Source of the DNA: Salinisphaera sp. G21_0
GTDB taxonomy: Bacteria; Pseudomonadota; Gammaproteobacteria; Pseudomonadales; Endozoicomonadaceae
Assembly: GCF_017744115.1 (NCBI RefSeq)
Contig: NZ_JAGHQW010000038.1
Coordinates: 1 to 62,531 of the forward strand
DNA: 62,531 bases
Direction of reading: 5' to 3'
Shown here one piece after another: positions 26,708 through 36,535 of this stretch; positions within the stretch are counted from its first letter, which is position 1; each line of letters begins with the position of its first letter. Made by a program: the position numbers and the translations under genes. Below the pieces are notes generated by a model. It was not told where the DNA came from, ran no database searches, and saw only the letters and a program-made list of their open reading frames with translations.

Positions 26708-28132
26708 ATGAACCAATCCGAATTAATTGAAAAAGACATCCTCGCCTATCTGAAGCAGCATGAATCGAAAGATATGCTGCGCTTTCTTACCTGCGGTAAT
26801 GTGGATGATGGGAAGTCAACCCTGATCGGGCGTTTGCTGCATGATTCCAAGATGATCTTTGAAGATCAGTTAGGGGCGATTAAGCAGGATTCTAAAAAGT
26901 TTAATACTACCGATGAAGAGTTTGACCTGGCGTTGCTGGTTGATGGCCTTCAGTCCGAGCGGGAACAGGGCATTACCATTGATGTTGCTTACCGCTATTT
27001 TTCCACCGATAAGCGCAAATTTATTATTGCCGACTGCCCCGGGCATGAGCAGTACACCCGTAATATGGCTACCGGGGCTTCTAACTGTGACCTGGCTATT
27101 ATTCTGATTGATGCCCGCCATGGGGTGCAGACCCAGACGAAACGGCATAGTTTTATTGTCAATCTGCTGGGTATTCGCCATGTGATTGTGGCGGTGAACA
27201 AGATGGATCTGGTGGAGTATTCTCAGGATAAATTCCGGGAAATTAAAGCAGACTATAAGGCGTTTGCTGACCAGCTGAATATTGGCGATATCCGCTTTGT
27301 GCCTATCTCTGCCCTGCGTGGCGATAACGTGGTAGAGACCAGTGAGCAGATGTCCTGGTACCCCGGCGCTACTCTGATGAAGCTTCTCGAAACCGTAACG
27401 GTAACGGATGACAAGGATTACGGCGCTTTCCGTTTTCCTGTTCAGTATGTCAATCGTCCTAATCTGGATTTCCGTGGGTTCTGTGGAACCATCGCCTCCG
27501 GTGAAATTCATAAGGGTGATGCCGTAACCGTTCTGCCTGCGGGTAAACAGACCACGGTAAAAGCGGTTTATACCCCTGATGGCGAACAACCCGATGCCTT
27601 TGTTGACCAGGCCATAACCCTGACGCTGGATGATGAGATCGATATCTCCCGGGGCGATATGCTGGTGCGCAGCGATCAGCTTCCGGAAGTGAGCGATGTG
27701 CTGGATGTCAACATGGTATGGATGAGTGAACAGGCCATGGTGCCCGGTCGTGAATACGCCTTAAAGTTTGCCGCTAAAAACGTCTATGGACGTGTAGAAA
27801 CCATCTACCATCGCACCAACGTTAACACTCTCGAACAGGAAGAAGCCCATCAGCTGGCCCTGAATGAGATTGGTACCTGCCAGCTCTGCACCAGTCAGCC
27901 TATTGTCTTTGAGCCTTACGAAAAGAACCCTGCCTGCGGTAGTTTTATCGTTATTGATCGGATGACCAATATTACCGTGGGTGCCGGGATGGTAATCGGC
28001 AAAGCCGAAGCTGGAGGCTTGAAGCTGGAAGCTGAAAGCGAGATGACGCCGGAGCGGATGCGAGAGTTCGAGCTGAAGATGAATGCGCTGGTTCGGGAAT
28101 ACTTTCCGCATTGGGAGGTGAAGAAGCTGTAA
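26708..28132 (+). CDS. cysN: sulfate adenylyltransferase subunit 1 (GTPase)
   Basis: This EF-Tu-like GTPase drives ATP sulfurylase. Motifs: [19 protein letters not shown] (G1), [17 protein letters not shown] (G3) and AVNKMDLV (G4). Its 474 residues match E. coli CysN and it has no fused kinase; a separate cysC lies downstream. Near the C-terminus, [20 protein letters not shown] is encoded by GCTGGAAGC-type repeat sequence at about 28005-28045, which looks like an in-frame insertion. The stop codon (AAGCTGTAA) is also supplied by an AGCTGTAAG repeat. Confidence 0.97.
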   Translation: MNQSELIEKDILAYLKQHESKDMLRFLTCGNVDDGKSTLIGRLLHDSKMIFEDQLGAIKQDSKKFNTTDEEFDLALLVDGLQSEREQGITIDVAYRYFSTDKRKFIIADCPGHEQYTRNMATGASNCDLAIILIDARHGVQTQTKRHSFIVNLLGIRHVIVAVNKMDLVEYSQDKFREIKADYKAFADQLNIGDIRFVPISALRGDNVVETSEQMSWYPGATLMKLLETVTVTDDKDYGAFRFPVQYVNRPNLDFRGFCGTIASGEIHKGDAVTVLPAGKQTTVKAVYTPDGEQPDAFVDQAITLTLDDEIDISRGDMLVRSDQLPEVSDVLDVNMVWMSEQAMVPGREYALKFAAKNVYGRVETIYHRTNVNTLEQEEAHQLALNEIGTCQLCTSQPIVFEPYEKNPACGSFIVIDRMTNITVGAGMVIGKAEAGGLKLEAESEMTPERMREFELKMNALVREYFPHWEVKKL

Positions 28133-28203
28133 GTTGTAAGCTTTAAGCTGTAAGTAAAGAGCTTTTCAACTTAAAGCTTACAGCTAATAACTTACAGCTT
28201 TTT
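28123..28203. repeat. AGCTGTAAG/CTTACAGCT palindromic repeat
   Basis: It begins inside the last codons of cysN (AAG CTG TAA) and ends just before the permease gene. A left arm, AAAGAGCTTTTC and a right arm can form a long hairpin. Confidence 0.8.
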
Positions 28204-28217
28204 TTTCTTCGCAAAAA

Positions 28218-29951
28218 ATGAAAATCATTGTTTTTACTACGCTCGGCCTATTGATCGGGGCGTTGGTGTCCGGTCGGGTGCGGCCGGTGCTGGCGTTTAT
28301 GGGGGCGCTTGGGGTGTTTGTTGCCCTGGGGTTGATTGAGTTGGAAAGTGCTCTGGCCAATGTGATTAATCCCTCGCTGGTTACGCTGGTGCTGTTGATT
28401 CTGATTTCTCTGGCTTTGCAGAAAACGCCTTTTGTTTCAGGGCTTGGAGATCGGTTGTTGCGAGGTAGTTATGGCCGAGGGGTTTGTCAGTTGTTTGGGG
28501 TGGTCTGTTCTGCCTCGGCGGTGGTGAATAATACGGCTGTGGTCGCTTCGTTAATCAGTACCATCAGCCGTAACCGACAGTTTGTGGCCTCAAGGGTGTT
28601 GCTTCCTCTCTCCTACGCTTCGATTTTTGGTGGTGGGTTAACCCTGATTGGGTCCAGCACCAATATGATTGTGAACTCCCTGGCTATTCAGGAGGGTTTT
28701 GGGGCGCTGGGCTTTTTTACCATTACACCCCTTGGACTGGTGATGGTCAGTGTGGGCTGTTTGATGACTGCGTTGCTGGGTTATCGGTTTCTGCCGGAGC
28801 GCAAAATGGCAGACCGGGATCTGCAGAACTATTTTGTTGAGGCTCGGGTTGCCGATGACTCTCCCCTGATTGGCAAAAGCATTATGGAAAATGGCCTGCG
28901 GCACTTGGGGCGTTTGTTTCTGGTAGAAGTCGTTCGCAATGGCGAACTGATCAGCCCGGTGGCACCTTGTGAGCGGCTCAGGGATGGTGATGTGCTGGTG
29001 TTCTCCGGTGATGTCAGTGCCGTACCGCTGTTACAGAAGTTCCCTGGTTTAAAACTGTTCCATGGCTCCCATGAATCAGACAGTGACCCACTGCTGAACA
29101 ATCTGGCGGAGGCTTATATCAGCCATCAGTCGGTACTGGTGGGTAAAACTGTCCGGGAAATTAATTTTCGTACTCAGTTTGATGCGGCAGTGGTGGCTAT
29201 TCGTCGTGGCAATGAACGACTTGAAGGTTCATTGGGTAATATCACCCTGCGCACAGGCGACAGTTTGGTGCTGGCGGTGGGTGAGGACTTTAGCCAGCAT
29301 ACCAACCTGGAGCGTAACTTTTACCTGATTAATGGTATTGAGGTCGAGCACGCCCTTTCGCCCATCCAAAGCGTGCTGGTACTGGCAGGTTTTCTGTTGA
29401 CTCTTGGGTTATCTGTCAGTGGTGTGCTGCCGCTGATGGAAGGGCTGGTGTTTCTACTGGGAGGCTTGATTGTTACCAAAGTACTGACCCTGGAAGAGAT
29501 TCGCCGCCGGTTCCCGTTTGAAATGCTGGCCATTGTGGCCGCCACCCTTGGTATTGCCCAAGTCATTATTACCACGGGTGTGGCTGGGTCTATCGCTGGT
29601 GCGATCAACTCGGTCTTTGGCCAGTGGGGTGTATATGGTGCTTTGATTGGCGTGTATCTGCTGGCCCTGTTATTTACCGAAGTAATTAACAACAATGCTG
29701 CGGCTGCACTGGTTTTCCCTATTGCTATGGAGATGGCCAACCGCTGGGAAGCAGAGCCACTGCCATTTATTATCGCCCTGATTTTTGGAGCCAGTGCCAG
29801 CTTTATTTCCCCGTTCGGCTACCAGACCAACCTGATGGTTTACAGTGCCGGCAATTACCGAGTGCAGGATTTTGTACGGGTGGGGTTGCCGCTTTCTGTT
29901 GTTTATAGCGTTTGTGTTTTGGCACTTATTCCTTTGTTTTTCCCTTTTTAA
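28218..29951 (+). CDS. SLC13-type anion permease with two TrkA-C domains (probable sulfate transporter)
   Basis: The 577-residue membrane protein has the CitMHS/SLC13 fold. Conserved parts are SASAVVNNTAVVASLI and the Ser-Asn-rich GSSTNMIVNSLA in the first half, with the repeat NNNAAAALVFPIA and SASFISPFGYQTNLMV in the second. Between them (about 205-370) lie two RCK-C/TrkA-C domains (SPLIGKSIMENGLRHLGRLFLVEVVRNG; SVLVGKTVREINFRTQ). Transporters of this form next to cys genes carry sulfate. It is placed between cysN and cysC, which supports that substrate. Confidence 0.85.
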   Translation: MKIIVFTTLGLLIGALVSGRVRPVLAFMGALGVFVALGLIELESALANVINPSLVTLVLLILISLALQKTPFVSGLGDRLLRGSYGRGVCQLFGVVCSASAVVNNTAVVASLISTISRNRQFVASRVLLPLSYASIFGGGLTLIGSSTNMIVNSLAIQEGFGALGFFTITPLGLVMVSVGCLMTALLGYRFLPERKMADRDLQNYFVEARVADDSPLIGKSIMENGLRHLGRLFLVEVVRNGELISPVAPCERLRDGDVLVFSGDVSAVPLLQKFPGLKLFHGSHESDSDPLLNNLAEAYISHQSVLVGKTVREINFRTQFDAAVVAIRRGNERLEGSLGNITLRTGDSLVLAVGEDFSQHTNLERNFYLINGIEVEHALSPIQSVLVLAGFLLTLGLSVSGVLPLMEGLVFLLGGLIVTKVLTLEEIRRRFPFEMLAIVAATLGIAQVIITTGVAGSIAGAINSVFGQWGVYGALIGVYLLALLFTEVINNNAAAALVFPIAMEMANRWEAEPLPFIIALIFGASASFISPFGYQTNLMVYSAGNYRVQDFVRVGLPLSVVYSVCVLALIPLFFPF

Positions 29952-29956
29952 GAAAA

Positions 29957-30047
29957 GAAAGCCGTAAGCTTTAAGCCGTAAGCTGTAAGTAAAAGCTCTT
30001 AACTTACAGCTTAAAGCTTACGACTTAAAGCTTACCACTTACGGCTA
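29957..30047. repeat. AGCCGTAAG/CTTACGGCT palindromic repeat
   Basis: AAGCCGTAAGCTTTAAGCCG and AGCTGTAAGTAAAAGCTCTT lead into complementary units ending CCACTTACGGCT, a G/C variant of the AGCTGTAAG family. Confidence 0.8.
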
Positions 30048-30063
30048 TCCAAGAGCTTTGTTA

Positions 30064-30669
30064 ATGAATATCGTTTGGCATCACCATAAAGTGACGCGGG
30101 AAATGCGTTCCTCCCAGAAAAATCAGAAGCCATGCCTGTTATGGTTTACCGGGCTGAGTGGCTCCGGAAAATCCACTGTCGCTAATGCTGTAGATGAGCT
30201 TTTGTTTGAAACTGGTCACCATACCTATGTTCTGGATGGAGATAATGTTCGGCATCGTTTAAACCAGGATCTTGGCTTTAGTGATGAAGACCGGGTAGAA
30301 AACATTCGTCGTATTGGTGAAGTTTCAAACCTGTTTGTTGATTCGGGCCTGATTGTATTGAGTGCCTTTATTTCCCCCTTTACTTCAGAGCGAAGAATGG
30401 TTCGGGAAATGCTGCCCGATGGCGAGTTTATTGAAATCTTTATTGATACCCCGCTGGAAGTCTGTGAACAGCGAGACCCGAAAGGACTGTATAAAAAAGC
30501 CCGTAAAGGTGAAATCAAAAACTTCACTGGTATCGACTCCGACTATGAAAAGCCGGAAAACCCGGAGCTGGTTATTAACACTTCTGAACTGTCACTGAGT
30601 GAATGTGCCCGGAAGGTTGTTGAGTACCTGGGGGAGAGAGGGATTATTGAAAAAAGCTGTAAGCCATAA
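30064..30669 (+). CDS. cysC: adenylylsulfate kinase
   Basis: It phosphorylates APS to PAPS, the sulfate donor of sulfotransferases. Walker [14 protein letters not shown] (about residues 31-43), [31 protein letters not shown], and the lid region [26 protein letters not shown] are all present. It has 201 residues. The last residues (KSCKP, then TAA) come from the following AGCTGTAAGCC repeat. Together with cysD and cysN this gives the complete route to PAPS. Confidence 0.96.
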   Translation: MNIVWHHHKVTREMRSSQKNQKPCLLWFTGLSGSGKSTVANAVDELLFETGHHTYVLDGDNVRHRLNQDLGFSDEDRVENIRRIGEVSNLFVDSGLIVLSAFISPFTSERRMVREMLPDGEFIEIFIDTPLEVCEQRDPKGLYKKARKGEIKNFTGIDSDYEKPENPELVINTSELSLSECARKVVEYLGERGIIEKSCKP

Positions 30670-30735
30670 GCTTTAAGCCGTAAGTTCCAAGCGCTTTTAA
30701 CTTAAAGCTTACAGCTGTCAACTTACAGCTTTTTT
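30653..30735. repeat. AGCTGTAAG palindromic repeat
   Basis: It overlaps the 3' end of cysC and supplies its stop codon. The right arm ends ACTTACAGCTTTTTTAAGG, which also looks like a terminator T-run followed by the ribosome site of cysQ. Confidence 0.8.
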
Positions 30736-30746
30736 AAGGAGAAAAA

Positions 30747-31526
30747 ATGATTCAGGATATTCTGAACATCGCCCATCAGGCTGGCGATGCGATTCTCAAT
30801 ATTTACGAACGTGATTTTGCCACCTATGAGAAGAATGACCAGAGTCCACTGACAGAGGCAGACTTGGCCGCTCATGAGGTGATTGTTGCAGGGCTTAAGG
30901 CTTTGACGCCGGATGTGCCGGTACTGTCGGAAGAGTCTTCAACCATTCCCTGGGATGAGCGGCAGCAGTGGTCGAAATACTGGCTGGTTGATCCGCTGGA
31001 TGGCACTAAGGAGTTTATTAAGCGTAACGGCGAATTTACGGTCAATATTGCCCTGATTGAAGATCACAAAGCGGTTAAGGGTGTGGTCTATGCGCCCGTG
31101 TTGAGACGATTCTATTTTGCTGATGAGAATGGAGCTTACCGGCAGGATCAGGGGTCTGAACCAGCGCAGCTATCCGTTGCGACTCATGGCGATGATCGCC
31201 CCTGGAATGTGGTGGCCAGTCGTTCTCATATGAGCGATGAGACCAAAGCATTTATTGAAAAGCTGGGTGAATGCGAGTTGGTTTCTATGGGTAGCTCTCT
31301 CAAACTATGCCTGGTTGCCGAAGGTGCTGCCGATGTTTATCCCCGCTTTGCCCTGACCAGTGAGTGGGATACAGCAGCAGCGCAGTGTGTGGTGGAACGT
31401 GCCGGGGGCAGTGTGGTGTCTCCTGAGTTTGAGCCCCTGCGGTACAACACCAAAGAGAGTTTACTAAACAGTTTTTTTATTGTGTATGGTGAACACGAAA
31501 CTCTAAAAATTTTGGCTAACAAGTAA
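30747..31526 (+). CDS. cysQ: 3'(2'),5'-bisphosphate nucleotidase
   Basis: It hydrolyses PAP, the inhibitory by-product of sulfotransfer, to AMP. The lithium-sensitive phosphatase motifs are present: LSEESSTIPW and WLVDPLDGTKEFIKRNGEFTVNIALI near residues 60-110, and LTSEWDTAAAQCVVERAGG near the C-terminus. The 259 residues fit the CysQ length. AAGGAG precedes the ATG by six bases. Its presence in the locus argues that PAPS is used for sulfation here rather than only for cysteine synthesis. Confidence 0.95.
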   Translation: MIQDILNIAHQAGDAILNIYERDFATYEKNDQSPLTEADLAAHEVIVAGLKALTPDVPVLSEESSTIPWDERQQWSKYWLVDPLDGTKEFIKRNGEFTVNIALIEDHKAVKGVVYAPVLRRFYFADENGAYRQDQGSEPAQLSVATHGDDRPWNVVASRSHMSDETKAFIEKLGECELVSMGSSLKLCLVAEGAADVYPRFALTSEWDTAAAQCVVERAGGSVVSPEFEPLRYNTKESLLNSFFIVYGEHETLKILANK

Positions 31527-31574
31527 AGCTACTTAAAGCACGATCTACGAATCCCTTCGATAGCGCAAAAACTT

Positions 31575-33002
31575 ATGACTTTGATCCCTGTAATTATGTC
31601 TGGTGGCTCCGGTAGCCGTCTCTGGCCCCAATCTCGTGCTTTATATCCGAAGCAGTTTCTGCCGCTGGTGAATGATCAGACCATGTTGCAGAACACCGTA
31701 TCACGATTGGATGGCCTGGATTCTGTTTCTGCCCCGCTGGTGATTGCCAATGAAGAGCACCGTTTCCTGGTGGCTGAACAGTTTCGGCAGATGGGAAAGC
31801 AGGCTTCGGCCATAATTCTGGAGCCAGCAGGTCGGAACACTGCGCCTGCGGTAGCACTGGCAGCTTTAAAAGCTAAAGCCGTTTCTGAAGAAAAAGAGCC
31901 ACTGTTATTGGTGCTGGCTGCGGATCATGTAATTAAAGATGTTAAGGCTTTCCATCAGGCAGTTGAGGCCGCATTGCCTGCAGCTCGTGATGGCAAGCTG
32001 GTCACTTTCGGGATTGTGCCTACTCATCCGGAAACAGGTTATGGATATATCAAGGCCAGTAAAGAGTTAATAGGCAATAGTAAACAGGTTGCTCTGGTAG
32101 AAAATTTTGTTGAAAAGCCTGGCCTTGAAACGGCCCAGGGTTATCTCGCTTCCGGAGACTATTACTGGAACTCCGGTATGTTCCTATTTAAGGCCTCCCG
32201 CTACCTGGAAGAGCTGAACAAGTTCCGCCCCGATATTCTGCAAGCCTGTGAAAAGGCGATGGCAGTTGAGAGCACTGATCTGGATTTTGTTCGATTGGAT
32301 GAAGCCGCATTTCATACTTGCCCGGATGAATCTATCGATTATGCCGTGATGGAAAAAACCACCGACTCCGTTGTCGTTCCTCTTGATGCGGGTTGGACCG
32401 ATGTAGGCTCCTAGACATCTTTGGCAGATATCTGTGAAAAAGATGAGTCCGGTAACGCTTTTCAGGGTGACGTTCTGTTGCAGGATACCCACAACACCTA
32501 TGTGCGCAGTGAAAAAAAGTTGATTGCTACCGTGGGTGTTGAGGATCTGATAATCACCGAAAGCGATGATGCCATTCTGGTGGCCCATAAGGATCGGGTG
32601 CAGGATGTTAAAAAGATTGTTGACCGACTGAAGGCAGAAAACCGCACTGAGGCAAAACTGCATCGGAAAGTTTACCGCCCCTGGGGGGCTTATGATTCCA
32701 TCGATATGGGCGACCGCTTCCAGGTTAAGCGCATTACCGTTAAGCCGGGGGCACAGCTCTCTTTGCAGATGCACCATCACCGTGCCGAACACTGGATTGC
32801 CGTTAAAGGTACTGCCGTGGTCACCAATGGCGATCAGGAAATTCTGCTGACCGAAAACCAGTCCACCTATATCCCCATTGGCGTGGTGCATCGGCTGGAA
32901 AACCCGGGCAAGTTCGACTTTGAACTGATTGAAGTACAGAGCGGCGGGTATCTGGGTGAGGATGATATTGTGCGGTTTGAGGATACTTACGGAAGAACTT
33001 GA
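31575..33002 (+). pseudogene. manC: mannose-1-phosphate guanylyltransferase / mannose-6-phosphate isomerase, copy 1, amber stop
   Basis: The gene encodes the bifunctional GDP-mannose synthase: [26 protein letters not shown] at the N-terminus and the cupin isomerase half [21 protein letters not shown] at the C-terminus. The frame is open except for TAG at 32412-32414, where the second copy has TGG (VGSW). The amber codon splits the protein after about 279 residues, near the end of the transferase domain. The transferase part could still be made, and the isomerase part could restart. A sequencing error or suppression cannot be excluded. From about 32170 onward it is almost identical to copy 2. 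Confidence 0.88.
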
Positions 33003-33005
33003 TTG

Positions 33006-33092
33006 ACGCCGCCCGCTGCCCGCCTCCCGCTGCCCGAAAAAGCACGGAACTTTTCTTTTACGGGAAGCGGGTAGCGGGGGGCGGGCAGCGTT
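33006..33092. repeat. GC-rich palindromic repeat
   Basis: CGCCGCCCGCTGCCCGCCTC pairs with the GCGGG-rich right arm around a GAAAAAGCACGGAACTTTTC loop. The same element follows manC copy 2 at 42215-42300 in the same position, so it was duplicated with the gene end. Confidence 0.85.
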
Positions 33093-33114
33093 CCTTAAAC
33101 CTATTCCGATTCAC

Positions 33115-33330
33115 TCATAATCGGTCATCCAGCCGGTCCAGTATTTTCAGGGCTTCCTTTGGATTGCCTGATTCTGCTCTGGCCAGGTAACGGTTATAGG
33201 TATCAAACTCTGCCAGGGCAATGGTTGATAATTCATCCATCAGCTTGTTGAGGCTGATATTCCTGGATTTGGCCAGTTGCTTCAGGCGCTCGTGTTTTTC
33301 TTCGGTCAGTCGAATGGTGAGTACGCTCAT
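33115..33330 (-). CDS. ribbon-helix-helix antitoxin-like protein
   Basis: The 71-residue protein begins MSVLTIRLTEEKHERLKQLAKSRNISLNKLMDELS, a ribbon-helix-helix DNA-binding pattern. It overlaps the PIN-domain gene by four bases (33327-33330), the PIN gene being transcribed first. It would bind the toxin and repress the operon. Confidence 0.8.
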   Translation of the reverse strand: MSVLTIRLTEEKHERLKQLAKSRNISLNKLMDELSTIALAEFDTYNRYLARAESGNPKEALKILDRLDDRL

Positions 33331-33755
33331 TGTCTGATCTCCCTGATAAAGTCTTCTGGTTTACAGATGGTCAGGTGGTCAAACCGTAGTTCACCCCTCC
33401 CGACATCTTTTATATTTTTAGTGATGATATGGCTGGCACCGCCAGCCATGGCCAGCTCAATAAGGTGATTATCGGCTTCGTCTGGCAGATTGGGTCGCCA
33501 CAGATAATAGATCTCTACCCAACGGGTCATACTTAGCAATGCATTAAGCACCTGTTCCCGTTCTTCTGCCGTGGTTCGACTCTTATGCCAGAGCGAAGGT
33601 CTGTTTAACAGTGACTCATACTCGGTATAAAGTGCATTGCCCATTAGCGGGTTTAATTGCCGGTTCAGGCATAGCCTGAGAATTTCACGGCTTGCTCCTC
33701 CGCTACCGAGAAGCGCCGAAATAAAGCAGCTGGTATCAAATACAATGGTTTTCAT
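33327..33755 (-). CDS. PIN-domain toxin (putative ribonuclease)
   Basis: It reads MKTIVFDTSCFISALLGSGGASREIL, with the first acidic residue in FDTS, and later LPDEADNHLIELAMAGGASHIITKNIKD, which carries the other acidic residues. It has 142 residues, as usual for this class of toxin component. It is coupled to the ribbon-helix-helix gene and lies between manC and manB copies, bounded on the other side by a GC palindrome. Confidence 0.85.
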   Translation of the reverse strand: MKTIVFDTSCFISALLGSGGASREILRLCLNRQLNPLMGNALYTEYESLLNRPSLWHKSRTTAEEREQVLNALLSMTRWVEIYYLWRPNLPDEADNHLIELAMAGGASHIITKNIKDVGRGELRFDHLTICKPEDFIREIRQ

Positions 33756-33797
33756 GGATTAAATGATAGCACATATGCTATCGAAAGGTTCTGATTA

Positions 33798-34410
33798 ATG
33801 TCTACGCTCTCTTGCTTCAAAGCCTACGATATCCGTGGCCGTATGCCTGATGAATTGAATGAAGATATTGCCTGGCGGATTGGCCGGGCGACGGCTGAAT
33901 ACCTTAAGCCCAAGACGATGGTGGTGGGGGGTGATATTCGTCTTTCTACTCCGGAACTGAAAACCGCTCTGAGTGATGGGTTGCGGGCCGGTGGTGTGGA
34001 TGTGATTGATATTGGCCTGTGTGGCACTGAAGAGGTTTATTTTGCCACTTCGCACCTGAAGGCGGATGGGGGCATTATGGTGACCGCCAGCCATAATCCG
34101 AAAGACTATAACGGGATGAAGCTGGTTCGGGAGGAGAGTAAACCGATTTCTGGCGATACCGGATTGAGGGAGATGTCTTTGGCTGGTGATTTTTTTGCCA
34201 CGGAGGCACGGAGGCACGGAGGCACGGAGGAAAAGATAAGGCTTTATGGGGGGCTTATCGGGAAGTTTCTAATCTGTCGGCTTATGTGGATCATATTCTT
34301 GGGTATATCAAACCGGATGAGTTGAAGCGGCTGAAACTGGTGGTGAATGCCGGTAATGGGGCGGCCGGGCATGTCATTGATGCTATTGAAGCACGGTTTA
34401 AAGAGACCGG
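33798..34410 (+). pseudogene. manB: phosphomannomutase copy 1, truncated and frameshifted
   Basis: The first 130 codons match the intact copy at 43676 ([46 protein letters not shown] with the phospho-Ser). At 34197-34230 a CACGGAGG repeat arm interrupts the frame. The sequence then resumes in another frame ([27 protein letters not shown]) and ends at FKETG, where a RAYT-type repeat begins. The sugar-binding and C-terminal domains are lost. Confidence 0.92.
34197..34230. repeat. GGCACGGA tandem arm inside manB copy 1
   Basis: GCCACGGAGGCACGGAGGCA continues as CGGAGGCACGGAGG, with no complementary right arm. It occupies the same codon position as the ACAAAGG-type arm at 44081-44108 in the intact manB. 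Confidence 0.8.
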
Positions 34411-34490
34411 GAAAACCGGGGTCAAAAACCGGGGTCACAAAAACCGGGGTCAGGTCTTTCATCGTGCATAAAGTCAATAAGTTTCCAGAG
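34411..34490. repeat. RAYT-type repeat units at the manB/wzx junction
   Basis: Three AAACCGGGGTCA units lead into CAGGTCTTTCATCGTGCATAAAG, the reverse complement of the GCACAATGAAAGACCTGACCCCGG unit. The same sequence stands before wzx copy 3 at 37223-37306. Confidence 0.8.
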
Positions 34491-34504
34491 TTTTCAAATT
34501 AACC

Positions 34505-35818
34505 GTGTTAACAACCATCCAAACTAAACTAACCAATAACCGCAAAGGCCTCCTATTCCAATCCGCGCTGGCCTTCACCATCCGCGCTTTCGGCGCAGCT
34601 TCAGGCTTCCTTCTAAACCTAATCATCGCCCGAACCCTGCCACCCCAACAGGCAGGCTACTACTTCCTGGCATTCACGGTTATCCAGGTATTGGCCATAA
34701 CGGGTCTTTTAGGCTTGCAGACCAGCCTGCTCCGCTTCATCGGCAGCAGCAAAGCCGAAAAAAACTGGAACGAAGCCAGCGCCGCCCATAAAACCGGCAC
34801 CCTCTGGGCATACCTGCTCGCCACCAGCTTAGGAGTATTACTTTACGTCACCAGCCCCTGGCTGGCAGAACATATTCTGGAAAAACCAGATGCAACCCCT
34901 GCTTTGCAGGCCATGTCACCTTCAGTGGTTTTGTTCGCCCTGCTTACCCTGAACGCCCACGCCCTGCAAGCCCTAGGCGATGTTATAAAATCGGTCAGCA
35001 CCCTGAATATCCTGGTGCAACTGTTACTGGCCGCAGCCCTGCTAATGGGCCTGGCCACCACAGCCCAGACAACAGCCGCCTTCTACTCCCTGGCCTGTCT
35101 GTTGACCATGCTTATCTCCCTAATCTGGTGGCTACGCAAACCCGGCATAAAGTGGTGTGCTGTTAAGCAATTCCCGGCAGCCACACTCTGGCAAAGCTGC
35201 CTGCCTCTCTGGTGGGTGGCACTGATGGGCTTAGGCGTACAGTGAGCAGGCCAGTTGGTCTCCGGTGCCTATGTTCCACCGGAAGAACTGGCCATTCTGG
35301 CCGTAGCCCAGCGTACCGCCATGCTTACCAGCTTTGTACTAATGGCGGTTAACCTGGTGGTCGCCCCAAAATTCGCCGGCCTCTATAAACAGGGCAAAAG
35401 CGAACAACTGCAACGCATCGCCCTGAAAGCCACCAAACTGATGGTGCTGTTCGCCCTGCCCATTGTGGGCTTTATGCTGATTTTCCCAGAATGGCTAATG
35501 TGGCTGTTTGGCGAGCAGTATAAAAGCGGTGCCAACCTGCTGCGCATACTGGCACTAGGGCAGTTTGTGAATGTGATGACTGGCTCTGTAGGTTACTTGC
35601 TATCCATGAGTGGCCATGAGCGCGACTTGCGCAATGTTGTCTTTATCAGTGGCCCTATGGCCATCATCCTTGCTCTCGTCTTAACACCTTTATATGGGGT
35701 GACTGGTGCGGCGGTGGCGACAGCCATTGCCTTGGCCAGCCAGAACCTTCTTGCGGTTGGGATGGTTAAGCGTCGATTAGGCTTTAATACGCTAGCGGTT
35801 TGGCGGAAACCTTCTTGA
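34505..35818 (+). pseudogene. wzx: polysaccharide flippase copy 2, opal stop
   Basis: The frame is intact from GTG 34505 to TTGA at the end, except for TGA at 35243-35245 where copies 1 and 3 have TGG (VQWAGQLVSGAY). The protein would otherwise be 437 residues of MOP-type flippase. The first half is nearly identical in DNA to copy 1; the second half matches copy 3 better. The stop falls in the middle, so it is probably non-functional. Confidence 0.9.
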
Positions 35819-35823
35819 TTTTG

Positions 35824-35945
35824 GCTGTAAAGCTCTATAGCTCTATAGCTCTAAAGTTCTAAAGTTAAGAGCTGTAAGCTGTATGTTTGATGCCTTTTAA
35901 ACTTTAAAGCCTTACAGCCTTACAGCTCAAAACTTACAGCTTTTA
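35824..35945. repeat. AGCTCTATAGCTC / AGCTGTAAG palindrome
   Basis: GCTGTAAAGCTCTATAGCTC and degenerate copies are followed by a right half, CCTTACAGCCTTACAGCTCA. It bounds the HEPN gene pair on the left. Confidence 0.75.
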
Positions 35946-35998
35946 GCTCTTCCAGAGCTATAATCGTCTGTAAATGGTTATGAATGATGGAGTAAGAG

Positions 35999-36535
35999 AT
36001 GGGCAGGAAAGCATTTGAAGAACTATTGAAAAGTCATAATGGCCCAGATGATCAGGGTAACGAGCGTATAGATTGGGATAAGCAGCGCGATGAGTGGTTA
36101 GGCTTCATCGCCCAGTTTTATGACACCCTTGAGCAATGGTTCAAACCCTACAAAGATAACAACTCTCTTGATTATCAATATAAAGTAATTGAACTGACTG
36201 AAGACAATATCGGTTCCTATCAGACTCAACAAATGCTGGTTCAGTTTGCTCAGCAGAACCTTAAAATTACACCTGTTGGCACTTTGCTCATTGGTACCAA
36301 AGGTCGGATTGATATGGAAGGTGCCCGTGGGCGTATTCAGTTTGTCCTCGCCGATAAAAACAGCCATGGCCCTGGTGTTATGACTTCATACTCTGGTGCA
36401 TTAAGTGAGGAGACCAAAAAAGCCGAAAAAGAATGGGGCTGGAAGATTGTACTTAAGGTTTCAAATAGAATTTCGTTTGCTGAGTTTGATGAAGACAATT
36501 TTTTTGATGCCTTGATGGAAGTAGTGAATGCCTGA
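35999..36535 (+). CDS. uncharacterised protein, partner of the HEPN-like gene
   Basis: I do not recognise a family. It has 178 residues, soluble, charged, with no signal or membrane segment. It begins MGRKAFEELLKSHNG and includes LKITPVGTLLIGTKGRIDMEGARGRIQFVLADK, a beta-rich middle part. A GAGTAAGAG ribosome site precedes the start. Its end overlaps the following HEPN-like gene by eight bases, and the pair is enclosed by palindromic repeats, the layout of the toxin-antitoxin cassettes in this locus. An antitoxin or modifier role is an inference from context only. Confidence 0.7.
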   Translation: MGRKAFEELLKSHNGPDDQGNERIDWDKQRDEWLGFIAQFYDTLEQWFKPYKDNNSLDYQYKVIELTEDNIGSYQTQQMLVQFAQQNLKITPVGTLLIGTKGRIDMEGARGRIQFVLADKNSHGPGVMTSYSGALSEETKKAEKEWGWKIVLKVSNRISFAEFDEDNFFDALMEVVNA

